NCBI RefSeq assembly: GCF_003984625.1
Contig: NZ_RWKH01000010.1
Coordinates: 1-64,000 of the forward strand
Reading direction: 5' to 3'
Source: Variovorax sp. DXTD-1
GTDB lineage: Bacteria > Pseudomonadota > Gammaproteobacteria > Burkholderiales > Burkholderiaceae_C
DNA: 64,000 bases
Below the pieces are notes generated by a model that did not search any database, was not told the origin of the DNA, and saw only the letters and a program-made list of their open reading frames with translations. Positions 42,501 to 52,821 of this stretch are shown here, one piece after another. How positions within the stretch are numbered: position 1 is the first letter of the stretch; every line of letters begins with the position of its first letter. A program made the position numbers and the translations under genes.

Positions 42501-43754
42501 TCAGAACAGCGAGGCTTGCGCCGGGCGCTGCGGCGCCGTCGACGGCATGGGCGCTCCGCGCGATGGCCGGTGCCCGTCTGCAACGACAAACGGCAGCACC
42601 TTGCGCGCCGGCACGTGCAGCCGCCGCAGGTCGTCCGCGCGCACCCGGCGCACGCGCCGCGCCTGCAGCAGCCGCTCGACGGCTTTTACGCCGAGCCCCG
42701 GCACGCGCAGCAGCATTTCGCGCGGCGCATGGTTCAGGTCGACCGGAAAGCGATCGGCATGCGCGAGTGCCCAGGCGAGCTTGGGATCGACGTCGAGCCG
42801 CAGCAGGCCGTCGGGCTCGGCCACGATTTCCTGGTGCCCGAAGCCGTAGAAGCGCATGAGCCAGTCGGCCTGGTAGAGCCGATGCTCGCGCATCAGCGGC
42901 GGCGCCACCAGCGGCAGCGCGCGGGCGGCGTCGGGTATGGGGCTGAACGCGGAGTAGTACACGCGCTTGAGCTTGTAGGCGCCGTAGAGGGTGGCGCTCG
43001 ACGCGAGGATCTGCCGGTCGTCGGTGGCATCGGCGCCGACGATCATCTGCGTGCTCTGGCCCGCGGGCGCAAAGGGCGGCGGCTTTGCGGCGGCGGGCGC
43101 CGCGCCGGGCAGCGCGCGAATCGGCACCACGCGGCGCGCCTCTTCGCGCGTGTCGTCGATGCGCAGCCGCAGCCGCGCCATCGATCGGCGGATGGCGCTT
43201 TCGTCCTTCTCGGGCGCAAGCGCCTGCAGGCCTTCGGTGGTCGGCATCTCGACGTTGATGCTCAGGCGGTCGGCATAGCGGCCGGCGCGCGCGATGAGTT
43301 CGTCGCTCGCATCGGGAATGGTCTTCAGGTGGATGTAGCCGCGAAAGTCGTGGTCTTCACGCAGCGTGCGCGCCACCTCGACCACCTGCTCCATCGTGTG
43401 GTCGGGCGACTTGACGATGCCGCTGGACAGGAACAGGCCCTCGATGCAGTTGCGGCGGTAGAAGTCGAGCGTGAGCTGCACCACTTCGTCGACGCGAAAG
43501 CGCGCGCGCGGCACGTTGCTCGACGCGCGGTTGACGCAGTAGAGGCAGTCGTACTGGCAGTGGTTGGTGAGCAGCACCTTGAGCAACGAGATGCAGCGGC
43601 CGTCGGGCGCAAAGCTGTGGCAGATACCGGCGCCCTCGGTCGAGCCGATGCCGCGCCCGCCAAGCGAGTCGCGCGGCTGCGAGCCGCTGGAGGCGCATGA
43701 CGCGTCGTACTTGGCGGCGTCCGCGAGGATGGCGAGTTTGCGCTGGAGGTCCAC
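42501..43754 (-). CDS. Putative DNA modification/repair radical SAM protein
   Basis: A 417-residue radical-SAM protein (TIGR03916-like). The Fe-S motif is CQYDCLYC at residues 66-73. Other marks are GICHSFAPDGRCISLLKVLL, the SSGIVKSPDHTMEQVVEVAR region, and a helix-hairpin-helix near the C-terminus (EMLLRVPGLGVKAVERLLQA), which points to DNA binding. It ends in QASLF, matching the beta-clamp binding consensus QL(S/D)LF. GTG 43754 is the start; a LexA-type box lies 22 bases upstream. Regularly paired with UdgX. Confidence 0.88.
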   Translation of the reverse strand: MDLQRKLAILADAAKYDASCASSGSQPRDSLGGRGIGSTEGAGICHSFAPDGRCISLLKVLLTNHCQYDCLYCVNRASSNVPRARFRVDEVVQLTLDFYRRNCIEGLFLSSGIVKSPDHTMEQVVEVARTLREDHDFRGYIHLKTIPDASDELIARAGRYADRLSINVEMPTTEGLQALAPEKDESAIRRSMARLRLRIDDTREEARRVVPIRALPGAAPAAAKPPPFAPAGQSTQMIVGADATDDRQILASSATLYGAYKLKRVYYSAFSPIPDAARALPLVAPPLMREHRLYQADWLMRFYGFGHQEIVAEPDGLLRLDVDPKLAWALAHADRFPVDLNHAPREMLLRVPGLGVKAVERLLQARRVRRVRADDLRRLHVPARKVLPFVVADGHRPSRGAPMPSTAPQRPAQASLF

Positions 43755-43776
43755 GGAAAACTGGGCAGTTAAAATA

Positions 43777-43792
43777 CTGTATGAATATACAG
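43777..43792 (-). promoter_or_regulatory. LexA (SOS) box
   Basis: CTGTATGAATATACAG fits the proteobacterial consensus CTGT-N8-ACAG exactly, with an AT-rich spacer and TA/TT flanks. It lies 22 bases upstream of the GTG of the radical-SAM gene, in the gap to the small lipoprotein gene, so it should repress the radical SAM-udgX-allA transcript until DNA damage. Confidence 0.85.
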
Positions 43793-43882
43793 TTTTGAAG
43801 GGTGCTTGTCTTGAAGAACGGGGAAAGCCCCGGGGTCTTACAGCCGCTAAAGTCGCGGGCTCTCCTCCACCCTTGCGCAGCG

Positions 43883-44134
43883 ATGCGCTTTCCGATGCGC
43901 CGCTCGCCTGCTCTCTCCGCTTTTTTCGTCCTGCCCCTCGCGGCCCTCGTCCTCGCCGGATGCGCCGCGCGGCCCGCGCCCCGCGTCACCTGGCTGGGCG
44001 ACGGCGTGTTCAAGTCGCCCTCGGTGAAGGATGCCGAAGCCTACTGCCGCAACTTCGGCGCCCCGCTGCGCTACCTCGATCCCAAGGCGGCGGCGCGCGC
44101 GCCGGAGTCCGAAGTCACCTACCGCTGCGACTGA
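43883..44134 (+). CDS. Small lipoprotein, unknown
   Basis: An 83-residue lipoprotein with signal FFVLPLAALVLAGCAAR (lipobox LAGC). The mature part has LGDGVFKSPSVKDAEAYCRN, then APLRYLDPKAA, and ends EVTYRCD. It holds two Cys residues that could pair. ATG 43883 was chosen as the one before the signal peptide. A scrap of the same C-terminus recurs at 51721-51753 (GETTYRCD), next to the intact LysR gene there. I do not know its function. Confidence 0.65.
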   Translation: MRFPMRRSPALSAFFVLPLAALVLAGCAARPAPRVTWLGDGVFKSPSVKDAEAYCRNFGAPLRYLDPKAAARAPESEVTYRCD

Positions 44135-44257
44135 TCGGCCGGGTCCGCAGTGGGCGGCCGCACCCGCTCCAGGATGAAGTCGATGAAGGTGCGGATCGCC
44201 CGCGAGGAACAAGAAGTTCTCCGAGATCAGCGTCGGCTCCAGGATCACCTCGCGCCG
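44119..44257 (-). pseudogene. LysR scrap with internal deletion
   Basis: Minus-strand remnant of a LysR gene closely similar to the intact one at 51738-52664. The part 44155-44204 matches its 3' end almost perfectly (one mismatch over 45 bases), and from about 44204 to 44257 it matches an internal part (51991-52044). About 160 bases between them are missing, and the 5' two-thirds are absent. It also overlaps the lipoprotein stop in the same way as the intact copy does at 51738. Confidence 0.85.
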
Positions 44258-44314
44258 CTCCTCTCCCAGATTCTGGCCGTGATCCGCAGTGCAGCGGCGG
44301 CGGGAAGTTCATCG

Positions 44315-44349
44315 TTCATTCGGCGATTGCAGCAGAAAGCGTGCCGTGG
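44315..44349 (-). other. Duplicated scrap of the udgX-allA junction
   Basis: Thirty-five bases match the udgX end/allA start at 41019-41053 with a single mismatch (TCGTTCATNCGGCGATTGCA, then GCAGAAAGCGTGCCG). On the minus strand it gives the last codons of UdgX and the first bases of the allA start. It has no function of its own and marks a recombination scar. Confidence 0.8.
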
Positions 44350-44391
44350 GGCAGCGTGCGAATTTCCAGACAACGCAGGCTTCGGCTGGCT

Positions 44392-44422
44392 GGTTTTTCA
44401 GCCCGCACCGCACGGGAAAACC
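44392..44422. promoter_or_regulatory. Possible upstream activator site
   Basis: An imperfect inverted repeat with arms GGTTTTTC and GGGAAAACC around a CCCGCACCGCAC centre. Its centre is about 75 bases before the sigma-54 -24 element, a usual distance for a DctD-type enhancer site. No consensus is known to me for this regulator, so this is a guess from position and symmetry. Confidence 0.3.
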
Positions 44423-44478
44423 ACGAGCCCCACAAAAAAATTCCTTTGAATTCAACCGCTTGCGTCTGGCGCCGGGCA

Positions 44479-44494
44479 TGGCACATCGGTTGCT
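44479..44494 (+). promoter_or_regulatory. Sigma-54 promoter (-24/-12)
   Basis: TGGCACATCGGTTGCT matches the consensus TGGCAC-N5-TTGC(A/T) at every position, with GG and GC exactly ten bases apart. Transcription would begin near 44505 and read the DUF6351-type lipoprotein and Bug genes. A sigma-54-dependent DctD-type activator is encoded downstream at 50300. Confidence 0.85.
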
Positions 44495-44531
44495 ACTTAG
44501 GTTGCACACCCGCCAGAGGATGGAGACACAC

Positions 44532-44606
44532 ATGACAGACCTGCCGACACCTGCCGCGCCCGCTTTGCGCGCTTCGCCCGCTTCTTTCCTCCCCAGCCCG
44601 CACTGA
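44532..44606 (+). CDS. Possible 24-codon leader peptide
   Basis: A short frame with its own ribosome-binding-like sequence (GGATGGAGAC) in the leader of the sigma-54 transcript, MTDLPTPAAPALRASPASFL then PSPH. It is rich in Pro and Ala. It might be a regulatory upstream frame or chance; nothing proves translation. The remaining leader to 44730 shows no further gene. Confidence 0.3.
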   Translation: MTDLPTPAAPALRASPASFLPSPH

Positions 44607-44730
44607 CGCGCCCTGCCCTGCGCGACGACCCGGCCCTGCCGAGTCGCGCCGCCGCATGCCCGTGCGCCGGATGGCGAAGCCGCCTTTTTCCTCGCCTGCC
44701 CTGCAACCACAACAAAACGGAGACCAGACA

Positions 44731-47085
44731 ATGAAAATGAGAACCCCGACCGCGACACGCTTTCGCACCACCCCTGCCCGGGTCAGCACGCTGCTGGCCG
44801 CGCTGATCCTCACCGCCTGCGGCGGCGGTAGCGGCGGCGGTGGCGGCTTCAGCTTCATTCCGCCCGTCGCCGGCGGCCCCGGCACACCAGGCACACCAAG
44901 CAACCCGGATCCCGGCAATCCGAACTACCCAGGCAACCCGGGCAACCCCGATCCCGGCACGCCCCCGCCACCGCCACCGCCACCGCCGCCGCCGCCCGAC
45001 GCCACGCTCAAGGTCAGCGTGCTGTCCTCGTCACCGCAACTCGTGACCGGCGACGACACGCTGGTCGAGCTCGAGTTTCTCAAGGACCAACCCGCCGAGA
45101 GCCTCGCGGTGACGGTCGACGGCCGCGACGTGACGGGCGCCTTCGTGCGCAACCCCGCCAACGGCCGCATGCTCGGCAAGGTCACGGGCCTGAAGGAAGG
45201 CGCCAACGAACTGGTCGCGAAGTACGGCGACTACAGCGCCAAGCTCGCGCTCACCGCCTACCCGGTCACCGGGCCGGTGATCTCCGGTCCTCACGAGGAG
45301 CCCTTTGTCTGCGGCTACGCCACCTTCACGCGCATGGGAGGCCAGGTGCTCAAGCCGCTGGACGACGGCAAGTGCTCGGTCGAGACGCGGGTCGACTACT
45401 ACTACCGCACCACCACCGGCGGCAACACGCGCTTCGCGCCGGAATCGATCACGGCCTACCCGGCCAACATGGCCTACCTCACGATCAACGGCAAGCAGGT
45501 GCCCTACGTGGTGCGGCTCGAAAGCGGCACCATCAACCGCGGGCTCTACCAGTCGGCAATCCTGCACGACGTCCTGAACGAGCCGCCGCCATCGCCGACA
45601 ACCCCGCCGGCCGGCTGGAACGGCACGCTGATCTATCCGCTGGGCGGTGGCTGCCAGGGCGGCTGGTTCCAGCAGGGCAACGACTTCGCGACGCTGATCA
45701 ACCCGACCTACCAGAGCCGCGGCTATGCGGTGACGACTTCGACACTCAACGTCTTCGGCACCAACTGCAACGACCAGCTCTCCTCGGAAACGATCGCGAT
45801 GGTGAAGGAGCGCTTCATCGAGAACTTCGGCGTGCCCAAGCACACCATCGGCACCGGCGGCTCGGGCGGCTCCTACCAGAGCCACCAGACCAGCGACAAC
45901 TACCCGGGCCTGTTCGACGGCGTGGTGGTGAGCCAGGTGTTCGCGGACGTGACCTCCTCGACGATCTTCAAGCTGCACGATTCGCGCGTTCTCAACAACT
46001 ACTTCAACGACCCGGCCACGGCGGCGCTCGCCTACACCACGGCGGAGAAGCAGGCCATTTCAGGCTACCTGCAGATCGGCAACATCCCGAACATGAGCAA
46101 CAGCGCGGGCCGGCTCGACCCGACCGTGTCGTTCCCCGCGGGCGTGCCGGCCGAGCAGCGCTACAACGCGCTCACCAACCCGACCGGCGCCCGCGCCACG
46201 GTGTTCGACCACACCGTCAACGTCTACGGCAAGACCGAGGCCGAGGGCTTCGCGCTTCGCCCGATCGACAACGTGGGCATCCAGTACGGGCTGCAGGCGC
46301 TCAACGAGGGCAAGCTGAGCATCGACAAGTTTCTCGACCTGAACGAGCGCGTGGGCGGCGTGGATCGCGACATGAAGCGCACCGCGGCGCGCACCGTGGG
46401 CGATCTGGATGCGCTGCGCCGCGCCTATCAGTCGGGCCGCATCGTGAGCGGCGGCGGCGGGCTCGCGTCCACCGCCATCATCGACCTGCGCGACTACAAC
46501 GACGGCGCCACCAACGGCGACATCCACACGAAGATCCACTCGTTCTCGATGCGCGAACGCCTGCGCCGCGCCAACGGCCACATCGACAACCACGTGATGT
46601 GGACCATGGGCGGCGGCGGCTCCGCCGCTGCCTTCGATCAGATGGTCGCCTGGCTCACCGCCGCAAAGGCCGACACCTCGGACCGCACCAAGGCCCAGAA
46701 GATCGCGGCCAACCGCCCGGCCGACCTGCAGGACGCCTGCTGGAACGCCGGCTTGAAGTACTCCGAGGAGCAGACCGCCTTCGGCACCGGTGCCTGCAAC
46801 ACCTTCTACCCGGCCGGCACCACGCCGCGCATGGCGGCCGGCGGCCCGCTCACCGACGACATCGCCAAGTGCCAGCTGAAGCCGCTGAACCCCTCGGAGT
46901 ACAGCGTGACCTTCAGCCCGACGCAGTGGACGCGCCTGAGCGCAGCCTTCCCCGACGGCGTGTGCGACTGGACCAAGCCCGGCGTCGGCCAGCAGCCGCT
47001 CACCGGCACCTGGCTGTCGTTCGGTCCGTCGCCGGTGAACCTGCTGTTCGACATCACGAAGAAGCTGGTGTCGAGCTTCATGTAA
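44731..47085 (+). CDS. DUF6351-type lipoprotein, hydrolase-like
   Basis: A 784-residue lipoprotein. Signal: VSTLLAALILTACGGG, followed by Gly-rich and Pro-rich linker (about residues 30-90) and an Ig-like strand region (LVTGDDTLVELEFL). The large remainder matches DUF6351-family proteins as I know them: WNGTLIYPLGGGCQGGWFQQ, then the nucleophile-elbow-like GTGGSGGSYQSHQTSDNYPG and a late NGHIDNHVMWTMGGGGSAA. This implies an alpha/beta-hydrolase fold with a catalytic Ser. Substrate unknown. ATG 44731 has GGAGA eight bases before it. A Bug protein gene follows in the same transcript. Confidence 0.75.
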   Translation: MKMRTPTATRFRTTPARVSTLLAALILTACGGGSGGGGGFSFIPPVAGGPGTPGTPSNPDPGNPNYPGNPGNPDPGTPPPPPPPPPPPPDATLKVSVLSSSPQLVTGDDTLVELEFLKDQPAESLAVTVDGRDVTGAFVRNPANGRMLGKVTGLKEGANELVAKYGDYSAKLALTAYPVTGPVISGPHEEPFVCGYATFTRMGGQVLKPLDDGKCSVETRVDYYYRTTTGGNTRFAPESITAYPANMAYLTINGKQVPYVVRLESGTINRGLYQSAILHDVLNEPPPSPTTPPAGWNGTLIYPLGGGCQGGWFQQGNDFATLINPTYQSRGYAVTTSTLNVFGTNCNDQLSSETIAMVKERFIENFGVPKHTIGTGGSGGSYQSHQTSDNYPGLFDGVVVSQVFADVTSSTIFKLHDSRVLNNYFNDPATAALAYTTAEKQAISGYLQIGNIPNMSNSAGRLDPTVSFPAGVPAEQRYNALTNPTGARATVFDHTVNVYGKTEAEGFALRPIDNVGIQYGLQALNEGKLSIDKFLDLNERVGGVDRDMKRTAARTVGDLDALRRAYQSGRIVSGGGGLASTAIIDLRDYNDGATNGDIHTKIHSFSMRERLRRANGHIDNHVMWTMGGGGSAAAFDQMVAWLTAAKADTSDRTKAQKIAANRPADLQDACWNAGLKYSEEQTAFGTGACNTFYPAGTTPRMAAGGPLTDDIAKCQLKPLNPSEYSVTFSPTQWTRLSAAFPDGVCDWTKPGVGQQPLTGTWLSFGPSPVNLLFDITKKLVSSFM

Positions 47086-47155
47086 GTCAACCCGCGCGCA
47101 GGGCCGCCGCAATGGCCTTGCGCCCTTTTTCTTTCCCTGATCCCCGGAGTGAACC

Positions 47156-48157
47156 TTGAAAGCATCCATGAAGAAGCCCCTCGCCCTCGCCGCCATTGCC
47201 GCCGCCCTCTCCACCGCCTCGCTCGGCCTGCACGCGCAGGACTTTCCTGCGGGCAAGCCGATCACCATCGTCGTGCCCTTCGCGGCCGGCGGCCCGACCG
47301 ACCGCGTCGCACGCGACCTTGCCGAGGCCATGCGCAAGCCGCTGGACGGCACCAGCATCGTGATCGACAACGCCGCCGGCGCCGGCAGCACCATCGGCAA
47401 CGCCAAGGTCGCGCGCGCCAAGGCCGACGGCTACACGCTGCTGCTCACGCACGTGGGCATGGCAACCACTCCGGTGCTCTACCGCAAGCTGCCCTACAAC
47501 TACGAGATCGACTTCGAATACCTGGGCATGATCAACGACGTGCCGATGACCGTCATCGGCAAGCCGCAGCTGGAAGCCAACAACTTCAAGGAGCTGCGCG
47601 AGTGGGTCACCAGGAACGCCGGCAAGACCAACCTCGGCAACGCCGGCATCGGCTCGGCCTCGCACCTGTGCGGTCTCTTGCTGCAAAGCGAACTGAAGGC
47701 CGAGATGACCACCGTGCCCTACAAGGGCACCGCACCCGCCATCGCCGATCTGCTGGGCGGCCAGATCGACCTGCTGTGCGACCAGACGACCAACACCACC
47801 GGCCAGATCGAGGCGAAGAAGGTCAAGCCCTACGCCGTCACCACGCTCAAGCGCCTGACCACGCCCGCGCTGAAGGACCTGCCCACGCTCGACGAGTCGG
47901 GCCTGAAGAACTTCCAGGTGACGATCTGGCACGGCCTCTACGCGCCCAAGGGCACGCCCGCGCCGGTGCTGAAAAAGCTCAACGACGCGCTCAAGGTCGC
48001 GCTGAAGGACCCGGAGTTCATCAAGAAGGAAGAGGGCCTGGGCGCGGTCGTTGTCGCCGACAAGCGGGTCGAACCGGCCGAGCACAAGAAGTTCGTGCAG
48101 GCCGAGGTCGCGCGCTTCGGCCCGGTCATCAAGGCCGCCGGCGTGTACGCGGACTGA
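47156..48157 (+). CDS. Bug-type periplasmic binding protein
   Basis: A 333-residue TctC-family protein with a signal peptide ending at LGLHAQ. Marks: KPITIVVPFAAGGPTDRVAR, IVIDNAAGAGSTIGNAKVAR, MTTVPYKGTAPAIADLLGGQ and GLYAPKGTPAPVLKKLNDAL. I prefer TTG 47156 as start because GGAG lies six bases before it; ATG 47168 would lack a ribosome binding site. It sits after the hydrolase-like lipoprotein and before DctB/DctD, so the system may sense or import the released carboxylate. Confidence 0.9.
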   Translation: MKASMKKPLALAAIAAALSTASLGLHAQDFPAGKPITIVVPFAAGGPTDRVARDLAEAMRKPLDGTSIVIDNAAGAGSTIGNAKVARAKADGYTLLLTHVGMATTPVLYRKLPYNYEIDFEYLGMINDVPMTVIGKPQLEANNFKELREWVTRNAGKTNLGNAGIGSASHLCGLLLQSELKAEMTTVPYKGTAPAIADLLGGQIDLLCDQTTNTTGQIEAKKVKPYAVTTLKRLTTPALKDLPTLDESGLKNFQVTIWHGLYAPKGTPAPVLKKLNDALKVALKDPEFIKKEEGLGAVVVADKRVEPAEHKKFVQAEVARFGPVIKAAGVYAD

Positions 48158-48285
48158 GCCCGGCGCAAGCTCATGGTGCAGGGCGCGGGCGGCATCGAGG
48201 GTAATTCCGTCTCGGCGCAGCGGGTGGGCCTGACTACGATCGGGCTCCTCCATCGCAGACCGGCGGATCGCCGCCTCCCGTTCCC

Positions 48286-50299
48286 GTGTCATTGCTCCTT
48301 TCGGCAGGCCGCACCATGCTGAAACTTTCGGCGCCGTACCGGCCCGGCTTTGCCGGATCGCCGGGCGACCTGCGCGACAAGGCCGTGCTGGTGCGATTCC
48401 ATGGCAGCGACGTAACGACCGGCACGCCGCAGCTTTCGCGCTGGCGCCGCTGGGCGGCCATCGGCGTTTGGCTTTGCCTCATCGGCGCGGGCGGCGCACT
48501 GGCCTACCTCGGGGGCGAGCGCGCCGGCATCCGCTCGCTGCAGCAGGGCACCCTGCACCGGCTCGACATCTATTCGACCAGCCTGCGCAGCGAACTAAGC
48601 CGCTACGAGTACCTGCCGCAGGTGCTGTCTCTGAGCCCCGACGTGCTCGACCTGCTGCGCCGTCCCGACGACAGCAGCCTGCAGTTCAATGCCAACGTCT
48701 ACCTGGAGACCGTCAACGCGCACGCCCAGGCCTCGGCCATCTACGTGATGAACGCCAGCGGCCTTACGCTGGCCGCCAGCAACTGGAACCAGCAGGGCAG
48801 CTTCGTGGACATGAATTTCTCGTACCGGCCGTACTTCCAGGACGCGTTGCGCGGAGTGCCGGGGCGCTTCTACGGCATCGGCACCGTGAGCCGCGAACCC
48901 GGCTACTACTTCTCGTTCGGCATCGTGGACGGCGCGCGCCAGCTCGGCGTTGCCGCCGTGAAGGTCAACCTCGACAAGCTCGATGCGACGTGGTCGCACT
49001 CGGCCGACAAAGTGCTGGCGGTGGACGGCAACGGCGTGGTGTTTCTCTCGTCGGACGCGGGCTGGAAATTCCGCGCGCTGCGCCCGCTCTCCAGCGAGAC
49101 CCTGCAGCAGCTCGCGCAGACGCGCCAATACACCGAAGCCGGCTCGCTCACGCCCATCGACATGCGCGAGCACAGGCCGCTCTCGGGCGGCGCCGCCACG
49201 GTGGTGCAACTGAGCGCAAGCGAGGCCCGGCGCCAGACGGCTGGCGAACCCTTCGGGCCCGACTACCTGCTCGACAGCCGGCCGGTGGACGGCACCGACT
49301 GGAAGCTGATCATGCTGTCGGACATGAAGCCCGTGCACGCGCTCGCGCGCACCAGCGCCGTGGCCACGGTGTTCGCGCTGGTCTTCCTCACGCTGCTGGT
49401 GCTGTACTTCCAGCAGCGCCGCCGGATCGTGCACCAGCGGCTGGCCGCGCGCGAAGCCCTGCAGGGCGCCTACGATGAACTCGAGCACAAGGTGCAGCTG
49501 CGCACCGAGGCGCTGAGCGAGGCCAACCTGCACCTGCAGACCGAGATCGCCGAGCGCAAGCGCGCCGAGGAGATCCTGAAGACCACGCTCGAAGACCTCG
49601 TGCAGACCGGCAAGATGGCCGTGCTGGGCCAGATGTCCGCGGGCATCACGCACGAGCTGAACCAGCCGCTGACCGCACTGCGCACGCTGTCGGCCAATGC
49701 GGTGGTGTTCCTCGCGCGCGGCGAGTCGGCGCAGGTCGACATGAACCTGCGGACCATCTGCCAACTCACCGACCGCATGGGCCAGATCACCGCGCAGCTG
49801 AAGAAGTTTGCGCGTCGCTCGGCGGTCGAGCTGCAGTCGGTGGCGCTGGCCGACGTCATCGCAGATGCGCTCTTCCTGCTTGACCAGCGCATTCGCCAGG
49901 AACGCATCCAGCTCGAGCAGGCCGTTGAGCCGCACCTGCATGCGCTGTGCGAGGGCAACCGGCTGGAGCAGGTGCTGGTCAACCTGCTGGCCAACGCCTT
50001 CGATGCGACGGCGGGCGAGACCGGTGTGCGCCGCGTGCGCATCGTCGCGCGCCGCACGCCCGACGGCGCGATCGTCGAGGTGCACGACAACGGCAACGGC
50101 ATTGCCGCGGAGGTGATGCCGCGCCTGTTCGAGCCCTTCTTCACCACCAAGGAACAGGGCCTCGGGCTCGGCCTGGGCCTGGCTATTTCGGCCGGCATCG
50201 TGCGCGACTTCGGCGGCCTCCTGCGCGCCGGCGAGAGCGAACTCGGCGGCGCCGCATTCATCGTCACCTTGCGCAACGGACAGCGCGGAGCAACCACCC

Positions 50300-50307
<8 letters not shown>
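48286..50307 (+). CDS. DctB-type sensor histidine kinase
   Basis: A 673-residue inner-membrane sensor. Membrane helices near residues 58-76 and 350-372 bracket a periplasmic double-PAS-like region (IYVMNASGLTLAASNWNQQG, FSYRPYFQDALRG). The coiled coil (EHKVQLRTEALSEANLHLQT) leads to the phospho-acceptor His456 in SAGITHELNQPLTALRTLSA. The N and G boxes are NLLANAFDATAGETGVRRVR and GLGLGLGLAISAGIVRDFGG. This matches DctB, the C4-dicarboxylate sensor. Start GTG 48286 or ATG 48316; both are possible. Its 3' end overlaps the response regulator by eight bases. Confidence 0.88.
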
Positions 50308-51679
<1,372 letters not shown>

Positions 51680-51720
51680 CCACCCTTGGGCTCTGACCTG
51701 CCACTGAGGCGCGCCCCATG

Positions 51721-51753
51721 GCGGCCGGCGAAACCACCTACCGCTGCGACTGA
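51721..51753 (+). pseudogene. 3' scrap of the small lipoprotein gene
   Basis: The last eleven codons (AAGETTYRCD and stop) of a gene like the intact lipoprotein at 43883-44134, whose end reads EVTYRCD and stop. Nothing upstream continues the frame. It overlaps the end of the intact LysR gene by the same bases as in the other copy. Confidence 0.75.
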
Positions 51754-52664
51754 TCGACCGGCTCAGCGCCGGGCACCCGCACCCGCACCCGCTCCAGGAT
51801 GAAGTCGATGAAGGTCCGGATCGCCCGCGTGTGCTGCCGGTTGGGCATGTAGAGCATGAACATCTGCGTGCCGAAAATGCTCAGCCGCCAGTCGTCCAGC
51901 GTGGTCACCACCTCGCCCCGGCGTACGTCCTCCTGCACCACGTAATCGGGCACGAGACCGATGCCCAGGCCCGCGAGGATGGCCTGGCGCAGGAACAAAA
52001 AATTCTCTGATATCAGCGTGGGCTCCAGGATCACCTCGCGCCGGGTCTCACCCTGGTAGGCCGACACGCGCAGTTGCCGGCCGATGACGGCGGCGGTGAC
52101 CACCGGCGCACCCTGGAGTTCGTCAAGCTGGGTGGGAAGCGCGTGCTTCTCGGCGTAGTCGCGTGAGGCGCAAGCCACGTAGCGCACCGGCCCCAGCTCC
52201 CGCGCCACCAGGTTCTGCGGCGGCTCGGGCACCACGCGAATGGCAATGTCGACCTCGTCGCGCAGCAGGTCTTCGATGCGGTTTTCGAACACCACGTCAA
52301 GCACGATGCCGGGGTACTGGCGCTTGAAGTCGATCAGCCAGTCGGCCATGACCAGCTGGCCGTAGCCGCTGGGCACGCTGAGCCGCACGCGCCCCTGCAA
52401 CCCCTCGCCCAGCGTGGTGACCGATTCCCGCGCGGCCAGCAATTCGGTCTGGATGGCCACGCCGTGCTGGTACAGGCGCAGGCCGATCTCGGTCGGCTCG
52501 GCGCGACGGGTGGTGCGGCGCACCAGCTGTGCGCCGACCGAGCGCTCCAGCTGGTTCAGGTGGTAGCTGACATTGGCGCGGCTCATCTTGAGCCGGCGGG
52601 CGGCCGCGCTCAGGTTTCCGGCGTCGAGGATTTCCACCAGCAAAGTCAGCGATTGGAGGTCCAT
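51738..52664 (-). CDS. LysR-type transcriptional regulator
   Basis: A 308-residue LysR factor. The helix-turn-helix is within residues 1-60 (LLVEILDAGNLSAAARRLKM, then SRANVSYHLNQLERS) and the effector domain starts near residue 90 (VRLSVPSGYGQLVMADWLID). Near the C-terminus it carries ILEPTLISENFLFLRQAILA, which also appears in the scrap at 44119-44257. It is divergent from the acyl-CoA catabolic operon (157-base gap) and is the natural candidate regulator. Confidence 0.88.
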   Translation of the reverse strand: MDLQSLTLLVEILDAGNLSAAARRLKMSRANVSYHLNQLERSVGAQLVRRTTRRAEPTEIGLRLYQHGVAIQTELLAARESVTTLGEGLQGRVRLSVPSGYGQLVMADWLIDFKRQYPGIVLDVVFENRIEDLLRDEVDIAIRVVPEPPQNLVARELGPVRYVACASRDYAEKHALPTQLDELQGAPVVTAAVIGRQLRVSAYQGETRREVILEPTLISENFLFLRQAILAGLGIGLVPDYVVQEDVRRGEVVTTLDDWRLSIFGTQMFMLYMPNRQHTRAIRTFIDFILERVRVRVPGAEPVDQSQR

Positions 52665-52674
52665 GCGGCCATTG

Positions 52675-52702
52675 TGTCAAAAATTCTTTGACAGTCTGTC
52701 AA
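52675..52702. promoter_or_regulatory. Overlapping LysR-type operator palindromes
   Basis: Two perfect inverted repeats: TGTCAAA-N5-TTTGACA at 52675-52693 and TTGACA-N3-TGTCAA at 52688-52702. A further half-site TGTCAA is at 52716-52721. They lie between the divergent LysR gene and the acyl-CoA operon, where LysR proteins usually bind a T-N11-A palindrome. Confidence 0.6.
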
Positions 52703-52821
52703 CCGTCTATGCAATTGTCAAAGCGGCGGTGCGGGCCAAGAATGCGGGGTTCACCCCAGAGCCTCGGGCCCCGCGCCTTGCATCCGCATCCGCAGGGCCC
52801 GTCAACGCAAGAGACAAGCAC

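Noticed and set aside
47101..47155. A sigma-54 promoter directly before the Bug gene at 47156
   Set aside because: The best candidate, TGGCCTTGCGCCC, lacks the GC at -12 spacing; the real consensus site is before the DUF6351-type gene.
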